Assembly (NCBI GenBank): GCA_963706555.1
Contig: OY970164.1
Span: forward strand, 1,550,001-1,614,000
From: Bog-473 sp963706555
GTDB lineage: Bacteria; Actinomycetota; Acidimicrobiia; Acidimicrobiales; RAAP-2
Direction: 5' to 3'
Length of the DNA stretch: 64,000 bases
Within the stretch, counting starts at the first letter, position 1. Each line of letters begins with the position of its first letter. This document shows positions 16,248-25,430 of the stretch, piece by piece. Under the pieces are notes generated by a model. The model did not search any database. It had not been told where the DNA came from and worked only from the letters and a program-made list of their open reading frames with translations. A program made the translations under genes and the position numbers.

Positions 16248-17690
16248 ATGAGTGACGACCTCCCCTGTGATATCGACGAGATTCGGACCCTTTTCCTTTT
16301 TGAGAAACTGAACGAGGAGCAGCTGGATCGCCTTTGTCGAGAAGGGCACGTCGAGGAGGTAGAGCCGGGTTGGGTCCTCCGCGAGGGCGAACCAGCCGCA
16401 TCGTTCTACGTTCTTTTGGAAGGGTCGGTCGCGCTGTTTCGCCGAGTCGGAACGGACGACGTTGAGATAACCCGAACCGATGACCGTGGCGTCTACGCCG
16501 GAGCATTTCAGGCGTACCTCGGAGATCGGATCCGGCAGGTGTACAACAACTCATTGCGGGCCAATACCAGGTCGAGGTTCTTCGTGCTCGGGGCGGATCA
16601 CTTCGCACAGTTGATGCGGGAATGGTTCCCGATGGCGCTGCATCTCCTGGAAGGCCTTTTTTTCGGTACCCAGAGCACGCAGCAGGCCCTGCAGCAGCGC
16701 GAGCGCCTTCTTGCGCTGGGTTCCCTCTCGGCCGGGCTCACGCACGAACTGAACAATCCCGCGGCGGCGGCCGTGCGGGCCACATCTTCCTTGCGGGAAA
16801 GGCTGACCGAAATGCGTCATGCTTTGGCGACAGTCGCATCCGGATTTGATCGCGAGACCATGGCATCGCTGATGCGATTGGAGGATGAGGCCATCGAGGG
16901 AGTAAAGGAAGCACCGACCCTCAGCCCGATGGAGACCTCCGACCTCGAAGACCGTCTCGGTGAGTGGCTCGAGGAGCATCAGGTCGATGACGGTTGGGAC
17001 CTAGCTCCTGTACTCGTGCAGGCCGGTCTGGCCGAGACCTATCTGGATCGCGTTGCCGAAGCTGTCGGCGGGACAAACCTGGAGAACGCTGTTCGTTGGC
17101 TTACCTGTGGCGTCGAAGCAGAGATTCTGATGGCTGAGATTCAAGACTCGACGACGCGAGTGTCGACGTTGATTGCTGCCGCCAAGCAGTACTCACAGAT
17201 GGATCGCGCCCCCTATCAGATCGTCGACGTGCATGAGCTGCTGGACAGCACCCTCACGATGCTGGCGCCCAAACTCGGCGACGGTATTGAGGTGACGAGA
17301 GAGTACGACCGCTCCCTGCCCCCCATTCCCGCCTACGCCGCCGAGCTCAACCAGGTGTGGACGAACCTGATTGACAACGCCATCGGCGCGATGGGAGGGT
17401 CCGGCAGGCTGACGATCCGAACGTCGCGAGACGAGGACTTCCTCTCGATCCGGATCGGGGACAACGGACCCGGGATCCCTGAGGAGATCCGCTCGCGAAT
17501 CTTCGAGCCCTTCTTCACGACCAAGCCGTTCGGCGAAGGAACGGGCCTTGGTCTCGACATTTCGTGGCGCATCGTCGTCAACAAGCACCACGGTGACCTG
17601 AAACTAGAATCCGTACCGGGGGAAACCTGGTTTGTGGTTCGGCTTCCCTTGGTCGAACCGGAGCCGCTCGATATTCAAGAATCGTCCTGA
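16248..17690 (+). CDS. Sensor histidine kinase with N-terminal cyclic-nucleotide-binding-type domain
   Basis: A 480-residue soluble kinase with no membrane segment. Residues ~10-130 form a CRP-like cNMP-binding fold (LFEKLNEEQLDRLCREGHVEEV, then GWVLREGEPAASFYVLLEGSV). The phospho-acceptor is His166 in GLTHELNNPAAAA. The catalytic ATPase domain follows, with the N box (NQVWTNLIDNAIGA), G1 (GDNGPGIPEE), F box (FEPFFTT) and G2 (GTGLGLDIS). Starting 6 bp after the response-regulator/flavoprotein gene, it is almost certainly its cognate kinase. The ligand of the sensor domain is unknown; similar domains bind cyclic nucleotides, haem or other small molecules. Confidence 0.93.
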   Translation: MSDDLPCDIDEIRTLFLFEKLNEEQLDRLCREGHVEEVEPGWVLREGEPAASFYVLLEGSVALFRRVGTDDVEITRTDDRGVYAGAFQAYLGDRIRQVYNNSLRANTRSRFFVLGADHFAQLMREWFPMALHLLEGLFFGTQSTQQALQQRERLLALGSLSAGLTHELNNPAAAAVRATSSLRERLTEMRHALATVASGFDRETMASLMRLEDEAIEGVKEAPTLSPMETSDLEDRLGEWLEEHQVDDGWDLAPVLVQAGLAETYLDRVAEAVGGTNLENAVRWLTCGVEAEILMAEIQDSTTRVSTLIAAAKQYSQMDRAPYQIVDVHELLDSTLTMLAPKLGDGIEVTREYDRSLPPIPAYAAELNQVWTNLIDNAIGAMGGSGRLTIRTSRDEDFLSIRIGDNGPGIPEEIRSRIFEPFFTTKPFGEGTGLGLDISWRIVVNKHHGDLKLESVPGETWFVVRLPLVEPEPLDIQESS

Positions 17691-17734
17691 GCTGGTTCTC
17701 ACCGACCCGGTGAATTTTAAGAAAAGAGGCCCGT

Positions 17735-18169
17735 ATGACCGCTGACTCGCCGCCACCCGATCACGCAATCAGATCTCTCAGCGCAGTCTTGAGCGAGGTC
17801 ATCGACGTGGTCCAGGACGTCAAGCAGGCCTATCGAAAAGTACCGTCCAACAACGAAACACATGGTGAGCTCGACAGGCTTTTTGATGATCTCAGGGCGT
17901 GGGCCGGACTCCTTATGGCGGAAGAGGAGCGACTCGGCGCGTCCCCGCTCGGGAGCATGCCCAGCGTGGCTGGCCGAACGCCCGTGAACCTGTGGCCGGG
18001 AAACCCCACAGACGAAGAGGTTCGCCGCACCATGCTCGAGTATCTCACTCAGCTCTCCACGCATGTTCTTGTGGCCGAGGAGGACCAAGACGACGAAGGG
18101 ACGCGTGCCCTTCTCGGGACAATCCGACAAGGACTCACGAGCCACATCCGCACGTTGCGCGGTCTGTAG
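17735..18169 (+). CDS. 144-residue hypothetical protein of the kinase operon
   Basis: The gene starts 44 bp after the kinase with AAGAAAAGAGG as ribosome-binding site, on the same strand, so it is likely in the operon. The product is acidic and mostly helical: an N-terminal helix (IRSLSAVLSEVIDVVQDVKQAYRKV), a second around LDRLFDDLRAWAGLLMAEEERL, and a C-terminal pair (RRTMLEYLTQLSTHVLVAEED). No membrane segment, Cys pair or recognisable family. A helical-bundle partner, phosphotransfer-like or regulatory protein of the two-component pair is possible, but no phosphotransfer motif is seen. Confidence 0.65.
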   Translation: MTADSPPPDHAIRSLSAVLSEVIDVVQDVKQAYRKVPSNNETHGELDRLFDDLRAWAGLLMAEEERLGASPLGSMPSVAGRTPVNLWPGNPTDEEVRRTMLEYLTQLSTHVLVAEEDQDDEGTRALLGTIRQGLTSHIRTLRGL

Positions 18170-18397
18170 TTCCGCCCGATCCAGGGGGGCTCGGGGCCGA
18201 GAACGCCCCTCCGCGAGTCGACCGAGAGTTCTCGAGTCGGCCGGTGCGCATCCCCGGCTTCATGAGCTCCCGAGATTTTGCGGCAATCCCAGCGCCATGT
18301 TTCGCTGGAGTGCGACAGGGTACGACTCTGAAGGCCAGCCCCCCGGTGAGATTCGAACTGGCCGGAGAACACAAAAGTCCATCTCTGAGAGGGTGAA

Positions 18398-19435
18398 ATG
18401 ACTGCCGTGACACCCGCCTTGCCGATGCCCAGGGGCCCAAGGAGCGCGCAGCTTCTTGCTGCTCTCCAACGCGGTCCCCATCAGTTGTCACTTCCGATGA
18501 TGCCAAGAGGCGATGTTCTGCTCGATGAAGATGTCCAGCTCGCGCTGTACTGTTGCTACGAGTTGCACTACCGGGGTTTGGCCGGCGTCAGTGAGGACTG
18601 GGAGTGGGAGCCTTCGCTCGTGGCATTCCGCCGAGTGCTGGAGCGAGCATTCGAACGACAGTTGCGGATGGCGCTGCCGAAGCACCGGCACGTCAGTGCC
18701 GCGGATGTGCCCGGCGCTCTCTGGGACCTGACGCAAGGGGGGAAATTCTCGCTGTCGGAATGGCTGCTCGAACATGGAAGTCGCTTCCATGCGGCGGAGA
18801 TCGCCATCCACCGATCCGGCTATCAGCTGAAGGAGGCCGATCCCCACACGTGGGGGATACCCCGTCTCGCTGGTCGGGCGAAAGCTGCGATGGTCCAGAT
18901 CCAGTCCGACGAGTATGGGGGAGGTGTGTCCGAAGAAATGCACTCCTCCCTCTTCGCAGATGCGATGTCGGCTTTAGGCCTCGACTCGACCTACGGTGCG
19001 TATCTCGACCGCCTGCCTGCGGTCACGTTGGCCACGACGAACCTGATATCGATGTTCGGGCTGCATCGTCGTCTGAGGGGCGCTCTGATCGGGCATCTGG
19101 CGAGCTTCGAGATGACCTCGGTCGTCCCGATGGGCCGCTACAGCTCATGGCTCCAGTCGCTCGGCGTGCCTCCCAAAGGTCGGCGGTTCTACGATGTCCA
19201 CGTCGAAGCTGACGAAGTGCACCAGTACGTCGCAGTCGACGAACTCGTAGGTGGATTCCTCGAGGCGGAGCCCGAGCAATCAGATGCCGTCATTTTCGGT
19301 GCCAGGGCTGCTGCGCTCGTCGAAAGCGCATTTGCGGCCCATCTCGTGTTGGCCTGGAAGAGCGATCGGAGTTCGTTGTGGTCCCATGAGATGGTGTGCT
19401 CGACCACCGGTGGATGGAGTCACGCGAAGTCGTAA
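18398..19435 (+). CDS. Iron-containing redox enzyme family protein (haem-oxygenase-like fold)
   Basis: A 345-residue protein resembling actinobacterial 'iron-containing redox enzyme' proteins of the haem-oxygenase-like diiron superfamily. Recognisable parts are YELHYRGLAGVSEDWEWEP, the QIQSDEYGGGVSEEMHSSLF block whose Glu and His are expected metal ligands, and a late YDVHVEADEVHQ segment. These proteins catalyse oxygen-dependent chemistry without haem; substrates are mostly unknown. It lies 228 bp after the two-component locus on the same strand and may respond to it. Its 3' end overlaps that of the opposing monooxygenase gene by 16 bp. Confidence 0.75.
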   Translation: MTAVTPALPMPRGPRSAQLLAALQRGPHQLSLPMMPRGDVLLDEDVQLALYCCYELHYRGLAGVSEDWEWEPSLVAFRRVLERAFERQLRMALPKHRHVSAADVPGALWDLTQGGKFSLSEWLLEHGSRFHAAEIAIHRSGYQLKEADPHTWGIPRLAGRAKAAMVQIQSDEYGGGVSEEMHSSLFADAMSALGLDSTYGAYLDRLPAVTLATTNLISMFGLHRRLRGALIGHLASFEMTSVVPMGRYSSWLQSLGVPPKGRRFYDVHVEADEVHQYVAVDELVGGFLEAEPEQSDAVIFGARAAALVESAFAAHLVLAWKSDRSSLWSHEMVCSTTGGWSHAKS

Positions 19436-21360
19436 TGGCTGAGGTTGATGTCGTGTGTCCACTGGCGGTAGAGATCCAAGGGCCACGGTGACAGAGTGAA
19501 GACCTTGCCCGCCGGGTTCTTGTAGTGACTGTGCCGGATCGACGGATGCGACCACACCAGTTGGGCAATTTCGGCTTGGTAGTGATCCACGTACGCGGCG
19601 TGCGCCTCGCCCGTCACCTCGCAACTTCGTGAGCCCGACGCGAGGGTCTCGCGGATGAGTCCCATTGCGTGATGGACTTGGAATTCCGAATGGTAGAAGA
19701 GGCTGGCGCCGGACGCCAGATTCGTTCCGGGGCCGTAGATGCAGAACAAATTCGGAAAGTTCGGGATAGTGATGCCGAGGTAGGCAGTCGGTTCGTCCCC
19801 CCATTGTTCGCGGAGAGACGTCCCACCGCGACCGGTGATTTCCATGGATGCGAGGAACTCATTGTGGCGGAATCCCGTTGCGTAGCAGATGATGTCGGCG
19901 GGAAAGTGTTGGCCATCGACGGTCACGACACCGTCAGGTTCGATCCGGTCGATGGCCGTACGGATCAGCTGGACGTTCGACTGCTGCAGGCAGCGCAACC
20001 AGGACCCGTCGTCCTGCAGGACACGCTTGCCGAGGGCCGGGTAGTCGGGCACGACCTTGGCGACCAGGTCGGGCCGATCGGCAAGCAGAGTGGTCATCCA
20101 TGAGAGAAGGGCATCAGCCCGCTTGGCGTGCATCGCATTGACTGACCGGTTCGTCGGGTCTTCGTAGGTCGGTTCAATTCGATAGGGGTCGTTGCCGGCG
20201 GCAATGCCCGCAAACGTCATGATGAACCGATACCACCGTCCGTAGAAGGGCAGGTGCCGCAAGGCCCACCGGTCTCCCGCCGGGACCGTCGCGTGATACA
20301 GCGGATTCGGGATGATCCACTGGGTAGTGCGCTGGAAGATGGTCAACTGCTCCACCTCGCCGGCGATGGTCGGACCAATCTGGAACCCACTCGCGCCGGC
20401 GCCCACAAGCGCGAATCGGCTGCCTGTCAGTGGGAGATCGTCGGGCCACCGCGCCGAGTGGAACGAAGGTCCGTTGAACGTCTCCATGCCCGCGATGTCC
20501 GGGAGTCTCGGGAGGTTCAGCGAACCGACCGCACTGAAGACGAATCGGGCGTGGACGTCCTCCTCGAGGCCATCGGGCCTATCGAGGGCGATGCTCCACG
20601 AAGAGTGCTCATCGTCCCATCGCATGCTGGTGACAGCGGTGTCGAATCTGCAATGTGGGCGCAGGTCGTACTTGTCGACGATGGCCGTGAAGTAGTCCCG
20701 CAGTTCCGGCTGCTGGCAGTAGAACTCGCTCCAGTGGTCGGCCGGCTCGAAGGAGTAGCAGTACTGGTGACTTCCGACGTCCACCCGGGCCCCCGGGTAA
20801 CGGTTCTCCCACCACGTGCCACCAGGACCGGGGTTCTTCTCGACGATGACGAACGGCAGATCGGCCTGTTTCAGCCGGATGCCGGCGAGGATCCCGGCTA
20901 ACCCACATCCGATGACGACGACCGGTGAGGCCGCCTTCATCTCATCGGAGATCTCGTCACCCCAAACGATGGCCCCCGTATCACCACCCTCGAACTGCAG
21001 GTCGTCGAAGAACAGGTCTGCGAGTCGCCCCTCATCCACCGGCCTGCAGCCGAGGAACGACATCATCTCCAACAGCAATTCACGGCTCAATTCACAAGGT
21101 ACCGACCCGTTGTCCCGGTACGCCGCGATCGCCGGCAGTGCCTGACGCCGGATCTCCGCCCGCTCTTCTCCGGACATCCCGCATTGGATGTCGAGTGACA
21201 TTGAGACCCGGGGCCGGATGTCACCACGGATCCACGTGGAATCGCCTGTCATATGGACGAGTGAGCACAGAAGGGCAGGAATGCTGCAATCCTCGAGCGC
21301 AGCCTCAATTGTCGCGTTCGAATCGGCAATGGGTTCACCGGCATGGGGGTTCCGCTTCAT
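19420..21360 (-). CDS. Baeyer-Villiger-type flavin monooxygenase with N-terminal extension (HAPMO-like)
   Basis: A 646-residue FAD/NADPH enzyme. The ATG at 21360 has AGGGAGGAA just upstream and is preferred to a start 16 codons earlier. About 140 residues precede the FAD motif VIGCGLAGILAG, as in 4-hydroxyacetophenone monooxygenases. The Baeyer-Villiger fingerprint FNGPSFHSARWPDD is intact, as is the NADPH site (ALVGAGASGFQIG). It inserts oxygen next to a ketone to give an ester or lactone. It converges on the iron-redox gene with a 16-bp overlap and diverges from an aldo/keto reductase across 305 bp. The substrate is not predictable. Confidence 0.9.
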   Translation of the reverse strand: MKRNPHAGEPIADSNATIEAALEDCSIPALLCSLVHMTGDSTWIRGDIRPRVSMSLDIQCGMSGEERAEIRRQALPAIAAYRDNGSVPCELSRELLLEMMSFLGCRPVDEGRLADLFFDDLQFEGGDTGAIVWGDEISDEMKAASPVVVIGCGLAGILAGIRLKQADLPFVIVEKNPGPGGTWWENRYPGARVDVGSHQYCYSFEPADHWSEFYCQQPELRDYFTAIVDKYDLRPHCRFDTAVTSMRWDDEHSSWSIALDRPDGLEEDVHARFVFSAVGSLNLPRLPDIAGMETFNGPSFHSARWPDDLPLTGSRFALVGAGASGFQIGPTIAGEVEQLTIFQRTTQWIIPNPLYHATVPAGDRWALRHLPFYGRWYRFIMTFAGIAAGNDPYRIEPTYEDPTNRSVNAMHAKRADALLSWMTTLLADRPDLVAKVVPDYPALGKRVLQDDGSWLRCLQQSNVQLIRTAIDRIEPDGVVTVDGQHFPADIICYATGFRHNEFLASMEITGRGGTSLREQWGDEPTAYLGITIPNFPNLFCIYGPGTNLASGASLFYHSEFQVHHAMGLIRETLASGSRSCEVTGEAHAAYVDHYQAEIAQLVWSHPSIRHSHYKNPAGKVFTLSPWPLDLYRQWTHDINLSHYDFA

Positions 21361-21665
21361 TCGTTCCTCCCTCTGGCGGGACATGCCGCTTCCGCATCGA
21401 ACCGACATCCGCGAACGTCGACGAACTATATGACGACGACAAGGCGGACGATTCCGAACGGGTGTCCCCCACGCCGTCTGACGAGGTCCTTCTCCGGTCG
21501 CCCGTCCCGGCAGGGGGAGAGAACCATGGAGTGGGCATCTCGAGGGCCTGAGGGGCCGCCTGGATGCAGACGGCCAGGATCGACGCGTCGGGGATTAAGG
21601 TTTGGGCGGACCTATCGGATCTCTGAATCTCGAGACACTGCAGCAGGAGGGGAGCGCGACGAAAA
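21361..21665. promoter_or_regulatory. 305-bp divergent intergenic region
   Basis: This gap must hold the promoters of the leftward monooxygenase and the rightward aldo/keto reductase. The ribosome-binding sites are clear at both ends (AGGGAGG at about 21366-21372 on the minus strand and AGGAGGGG at about 21646 on the plus strand). I see no convincing long inverted repeat or gene in between. Confidence 0.4.
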
Positions 21666-22694
21666 ATGACGCCCTACGTGCCGGTCCGTGGCCGCTACAA
21701 GTCGATGAGCTACCGACGTAGTGGTCGAAGTGGTCTGCTCTTGCCCAGCTTGTCACTCGGCCTCTGGCAGAACTTCGGCGACAGCCGGCCATTGGAAACC
21801 CAGCGCGCAATAGTACGACGAGCTTTCGACCTCGGAATTACCCACTTCGATCTGGCGAACAACTACGGGCCGCCCTACGGAAGCGCTGAATCCAATTTCG
21901 GGAGAATCCTACATTCCGACTTCGGGAGCTATCGGGACGAACTGACCGTCTCGACCAAAGCTGGTTGGGATATGTGGCCCGGCCCGTACGGGGACCTCGG
22001 CTCCCGCAAGTACCTCCTGGCCAGCTTGGACCAGAGCCTGCAACGCTTGGGGCTCGACTATGTGGACATCTACTACCACCATCGCTTCGATCCGGACACC
22101 CCGCTCGAAGAGTCGCTCGGGGCGCTGCACTCCGCCGTCCTGCAGGGCAAGGCACTCTACGTCGGCATTTCTTCGTACTCCGCAACACGTTCCGCGGAGG
22201 CCATCGCAATCCTCCGTGGTCTGGGTACTCCGTTACTGATCCATCAACCCTCTTACTCGATGCTCAATCGTTGGATCGAAGAGAGCCTCCTCGATCTTCT
22301 CGGGGCCGAAGGCGTCGGTTGCATCGGTTTCACACCCCTGGCGCAAGGTCTCCTCACCGACCGATACCTCGACGGCGTCCCCGAAGGTTCTCGTGCCTCG
22401 AGAGTCGGTTCTCTGACGCCCCAGATGCTGAGTCCCGAGAACCTCGCTCGCATCCGTGCCTTGCATGCGATCGCCCAACGGCGCGGGCAGACGCTCGCTC
22501 AGATGGCGCTCGCCTGGGCGCTTCGAGACCCGCGCGTGACATCGCTCGTGGTCGGAGCGAGTAGTGTCGCCCAACTGGAGGAGAACGTCGCCTCTCTCGA
22601 CAACCTCGGGTTCTCCCCTGAGGAACTGGCGGAAATAGACCAGCATGCGGTCGAAGGCGGCGTCGACCTCTGGCGGGGTGTTGCAAGCAGTTGA
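21666..22694 (+). CDS. Aldo/keto reductase, YghZ (glyceraldehyde-3-phosphate reductase)-like
   Basis: A 342-residue TIM-barrel NADPH reductase. The catalytic tetrad is visible: Asp and Tyr in FDLANNYGPPYGSAE, Lys in VSTKAGWDMWPGPYG, His in DIYYHHRFDPDTPLEES. The LANNYGPPYGSAE and MWPGPYGDLGSRKYL stretches are typical of the YghZ/KCNAB-like subgroup, which reduces short aldehydes such as glyceraldehyde-3-phosphate or methylglyoxal. The cofactor loop near the end (VVGASSVAQLEENV) is normal. The start codon has AGGAGGGG upstream. It is a single gene facing a divergent monooxygenase; a shared substrate route is possible but unproven. Confidence 0.92.
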   Translation: MTPYVPVRGRYKSMSYRRSGRSGLLLPSLSLGLWQNFGDSRPLETQRAIVRRAFDLGITHFDLANNYGPPYGSAESNFGRILHSDFGSYRDELTVSTKAGWDMWPGPYGDLGSRKYLLASLDQSLQRLGLDYVDIYYHHRFDPDTPLEESLGALHSAVLQGKALYVGISSYSATRSAEAIAILRGLGTPLLIHQPSYSMLNRWIEESLLDLLGAEGVGCIGFTPLAQGLLTDRYLDGVPEGSRASRVGSLTPQMLSPENLARIRALHAIAQRRGQTLAQMALAWALRDPRVTSLVVGASSVAQLEENVASLDNLGFSPEELAEIDQHAVEGGVDLWRGVASS

Positions 22695-22777
22695 GCCGTT
22701 CGTCGAGCCCGCCAACCCAGGGATCGGACACGCGCCAATCCCCTCAAGAATGGCGCGGTGGTGCGGATGGACCGTGC

Positions 22778-24022
22778 TCAGTCCGCGTCCGCTGGCTCAC
22801 TGACCCAAGCCGAGAAGACGGGCATTTCGTGCCACTTGCTGAGGGCGCCGACCGGGCGGTTGTCCGAGACGGCGGCGACTGCGGCGAAAGGATGGCCGAA
22901 GCGGAGGGTGGCGATTCGCCGTCGTCCCGGACGGGTCACGGGGGCTGAGAGCGCAATAATGAGCTCAGCGACAGCCGCCGCTTCGAAGCCGACAGCGCTG
23001 TAGCGGGCCATTGTGGCCTGCTGCGCCGCAAGGACGAAGGTGTCGAGTTCGAGGGCCACCGCAAACCCGCGAGCGGTTGCGGGGAAGCCGAGGTTCTCAT
23101 GGTCCAGGTCGAGATTCGTCTGCGCCCACCATGCCGGAAGTACGGCGTCGACCCATTCCTCGCGACCTTCGGGATCTTCGGTCTCCGCCGGTTCCTCGCT
23201 GACTGTCCAGATCTGTCCCGCGCCAAGAGGTAGGTCGAAGAGTGACTTCTGGTCCACCGACCTTGGTCGGCGCGCTTCGGCTGCCACGATCTCGTGGGCC
23301 GCCGCGAGCACGTCGCCCGAAGGGACGGTCGGGTCGGCGGCGATGACCGAGCCCACCAACAACCCGCCTCGGGCTCCCGTCAGGTGCACAGCGACGGTGC
23401 CGGCTCGTTCGGAATCGACGATGAACTGGCGGTGACGAGGATCACCCCGGGGGCTTTGCAGCACTCGCCGGAGTTGGCTGGCCCACGGGCTCGGGCCGAG
23501 GGCATTGCCATCGACCACCGCAAAGGGCACCTCCCAGGAGACCTTGGTGGCCAGAGCGGAGGCCAGGAGGCAGAGAACGTCGAGGGTGATCGAGATCGGG
23601 AAGCGCGTGATCAGGCCGAAGGTACGGTCCGCGGCCCAGGTATCGGCGTCCTCGGGGGTGGGGATGGCGCCCGTGTCGACGACCGCCCCGAGCGAGTCCC
23701 ACCATCGTCGGATCCCGTCTGTTCCTCGCGTCGGCCGTAGCCAAAATCCGGCACCGGTGGCGACGAGCGGATGCGGATCAGCCAGCAACCCTGCAGCGAA
23801 GGTCGCGGCGGCGCCGGGCCCCCCTCCAAGAATGTCGGCCAACTCCTCTGGCTGTTGGTGCTCGACGACACTCGAGCAGAGTGCGAGCAGCATCCACGCA
23901 CCGAGTGGCGATACGACGTGGTGACCGTTTCCCGCATGGGCATGCAGCCTCTCTGAGTACCGTCGGACCGCCGACGCCCAGCGCTCGTCGTTCACGTCAC
24001 CATTCTGCCCATTCCGGGCCAC
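22778..24022 (-). CDS. Divergent serpin-like protein
   Basis: A 414-residue protein with the serpin plan in order: NGHHVVSPLGAWMLLALC (compare NVVFSPxSIxxAL), ATKVSWEVPF (compare the FKGxWxxPF region), a hinge-like VGFEAAAVAELII (compare EEGTEAAAAT), and the C-terminal signature FGHPFAAVAAVSDNRPVGALSKWHEMPVFSAWV. The segment between hinge and C-terminal signature, the would-be reactive loop, is about 8 residues longer than in antitrypsin and contains a basic RPGRRR run. No signal peptide is seen, so it would act in the cytoplasm. GTG at 24022 or 23995 could start it. Whether it inhibits a protease is unknown; the hinge Ala run would allow it. Confidence 0.65.
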   Translation of the reverse strand: MARNGQNGDVNDERWASAVRRYSERLHAHAGNGHHVVSPLGAWMLLALCSSVVEHQQPEELADILGGGPGAAATFAAGLLADPHPLVATGAGFWLRPTRGTDGIRRWWDSLGAVVDTGAIPTPEDADTWAADRTFGLITRFPISITLDVLCLLASALATKVSWEVPFAVVDGNALGPSPWASQLRRVLQSPRGDPRHRQFIVDSERAGTVAVHLTGARGGLLVGSVIAADPTVPSGDVLAAAHEIVAAEARRPRSVDQKSLFDLPLGAGQIWTVSEEPAETEDPEGREEWVDAVLPAWWAQTNLDLDHENLGFPATARGFAVALELDTFVLAAQQATMARYSAVGFEAAAVAELIIALSAPVTRPGRRRIATLRFGHPFAAVAAVSDNRPVGALSKWHEMPVFSAWVSEPADAD

Positions 24023-24146
24023 GCAAACCGTTCAGGAACCAGGACCTGTTTAGTGGAAGACTGGACCGGCAAACTCGCTGAGAACGACCATCGAGGTAGA
24101 CAGTGCGCGTCCAGCGCCAGCTCGATGGGCAACAGGAAGGACAGCC

Positions 24147-25403
24147 GTGGACCACAACGAGATGATCCTCATAAGCATTGACGACCACGTGATCGAGCCC
24201 CGCAACATGTTCGATGCCCACGTGCCGGCCCGCTGGAGGGACCGGGCACCACGCAGCGTGCTGAACGAACAAGGGATCGAGCGCTGGCAATTCGAGGGCA
24301 TCGAAAGCGGCTCAGGCAGTCTGAATGCCGTGGTCGGGTGGCCCAAGGAGGATTGGGGGATGGATCCGACCACCTATTCCGAAATGCGGCCCGGCGCCTA
24401 CGACATCCATGAGCGGGTGCGCGACATGAACCGCAACGGGATCCTGGCATCAATGTGTTTCCCGTCCTTCGTCGGGTTCAGTGGCGGGTTCTTCCAACGC
24501 AGCAATGACAAGGAGCTGGCGCTGGTGATGACCCAGGCCTACAACGACTGGCACATCGACGAGTGGGCGGCCTCGTACCCGGGACGGTTCATTCCCTTGG
24601 CCATTCCGCCCATTTGGGATCCGCAGGCCTTGGCTGATGAGGTCCATCGAGTGGCTGCCAAGGGATGTCGGGCCATGACGATGCCGGAGCTGCCGCATAT
24701 GCAGGGACTGCCGAGCTACCACAACCTCGACTACTGGACGCCCTTTTTCAACGCAGCGTCCGAAGAACAGGTGGTGATGTGCCTCCACATCGGCCAAGGA
24801 TTCTCCGCCATCAACTCTCCACCCGACGCCCCAATCGACAACCTGATAATCCTGGCCACCCAGGTCTCGACCTTGGCGGCACAGGATCTCCTCTGGGGTC
24901 CCGCCTTCAAGGAATTCCCTGATCTCAAGGTGGCCTGGTCCGAGGCGGGAATCGGGTGGATACCCTTCTACCTCAACCGGTGCGATCGGCACTACATGAA
25001 CCAGACCTGGCTGGGCCACGACTTTGGCGACAAGCTTCCGAGCGATATCTTCCGGGACCACTCCTTGGCCTGTTACGTCACGGATCCGGCAGCCTTGAGG
25101 ATTCGCGATGTCATCGGTGTCGACATCATTGCCTGGGAGTGCGATTACCCCCATTCGGACTCGATCTTCCCGAACGCCCCTGAGTTCGTACATGCCGAGT
25201 TGATCGCCGCCGGATGCAGCGATGAAGAGATGGACAAGATTACCTGGCAGAACACGTGTCGCTTCTTCGGCTACGAGCCCTTTGCGCACATCGACCAGGC
25301 GGCGTCGTCCGTGGGCGCGCTGCGTGAACTGGCCCTCGATGTCGACACGACGATTCGGACCAAGCATGAATGGCGGGACCTGTACGAAGCACAGGCCAGC
25401 TGA
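24147..25403 (+). CDS. Amidohydrolase_2 family metal-dependent hydrolase
   Basis: A complete 418-residue TIM-barrel hydrolase. The first metal motif is degenerate (ISIDDHVIEP, where DxHxxE/P is usual). A central VVMCLHIGQG provides a histidine ligand, and the final WECDYPHSDSIFP block puts the conserved aspartate at residue 333. The GTG start has AGGAAGGA upstream. The family includes decarboxylases and hydrolases of aromatic and cyclic acids (ACMSD, gamma-resorcylate decarboxylase types) and many unassigned actinobacterial members. A 191-residue unknown gene follows 27 bp downstream and is probably co-transcribed. Confidence 0.9.
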   Translation: MDHNEMILISIDDHVIEPRNMFDAHVPARWRDRAPRSVLNEQGIERWQFEGIESGSGSLNAVVGWPKEDWGMDPTTYSEMRPGAYDIHERVRDMNRNGILASMCFPSFVGFSGGFFQRSNDKELALVMTQAYNDWHIDEWAASYPGRFIPLAIPPIWDPQALADEVHRVAAKGCRAMTMPELPHMQGLPSYHNLDYWTPFFNAASEEQVVMCLHIGQGFSAINSPPDAPIDNLIILATQVSTLAAQDLLWGPAFKEFPDLKVAWSEAGIGWIPFYLNRCDRHYMNQTWLGHDFGDKLPSDIFRDHSLACYVTDPAALRIRDVIGVDIIAWECDYPHSDSIFPNAPEFVHAELIAAGCSDEEMDKITWQNTCRFFGYEPFAHIDQAASSVGALRELALDVDTTIRTKHEWRDLYEAQAS

Positions 25404-25430
25404 GACCGTTGAGGGATCGCATGCCTCGAG

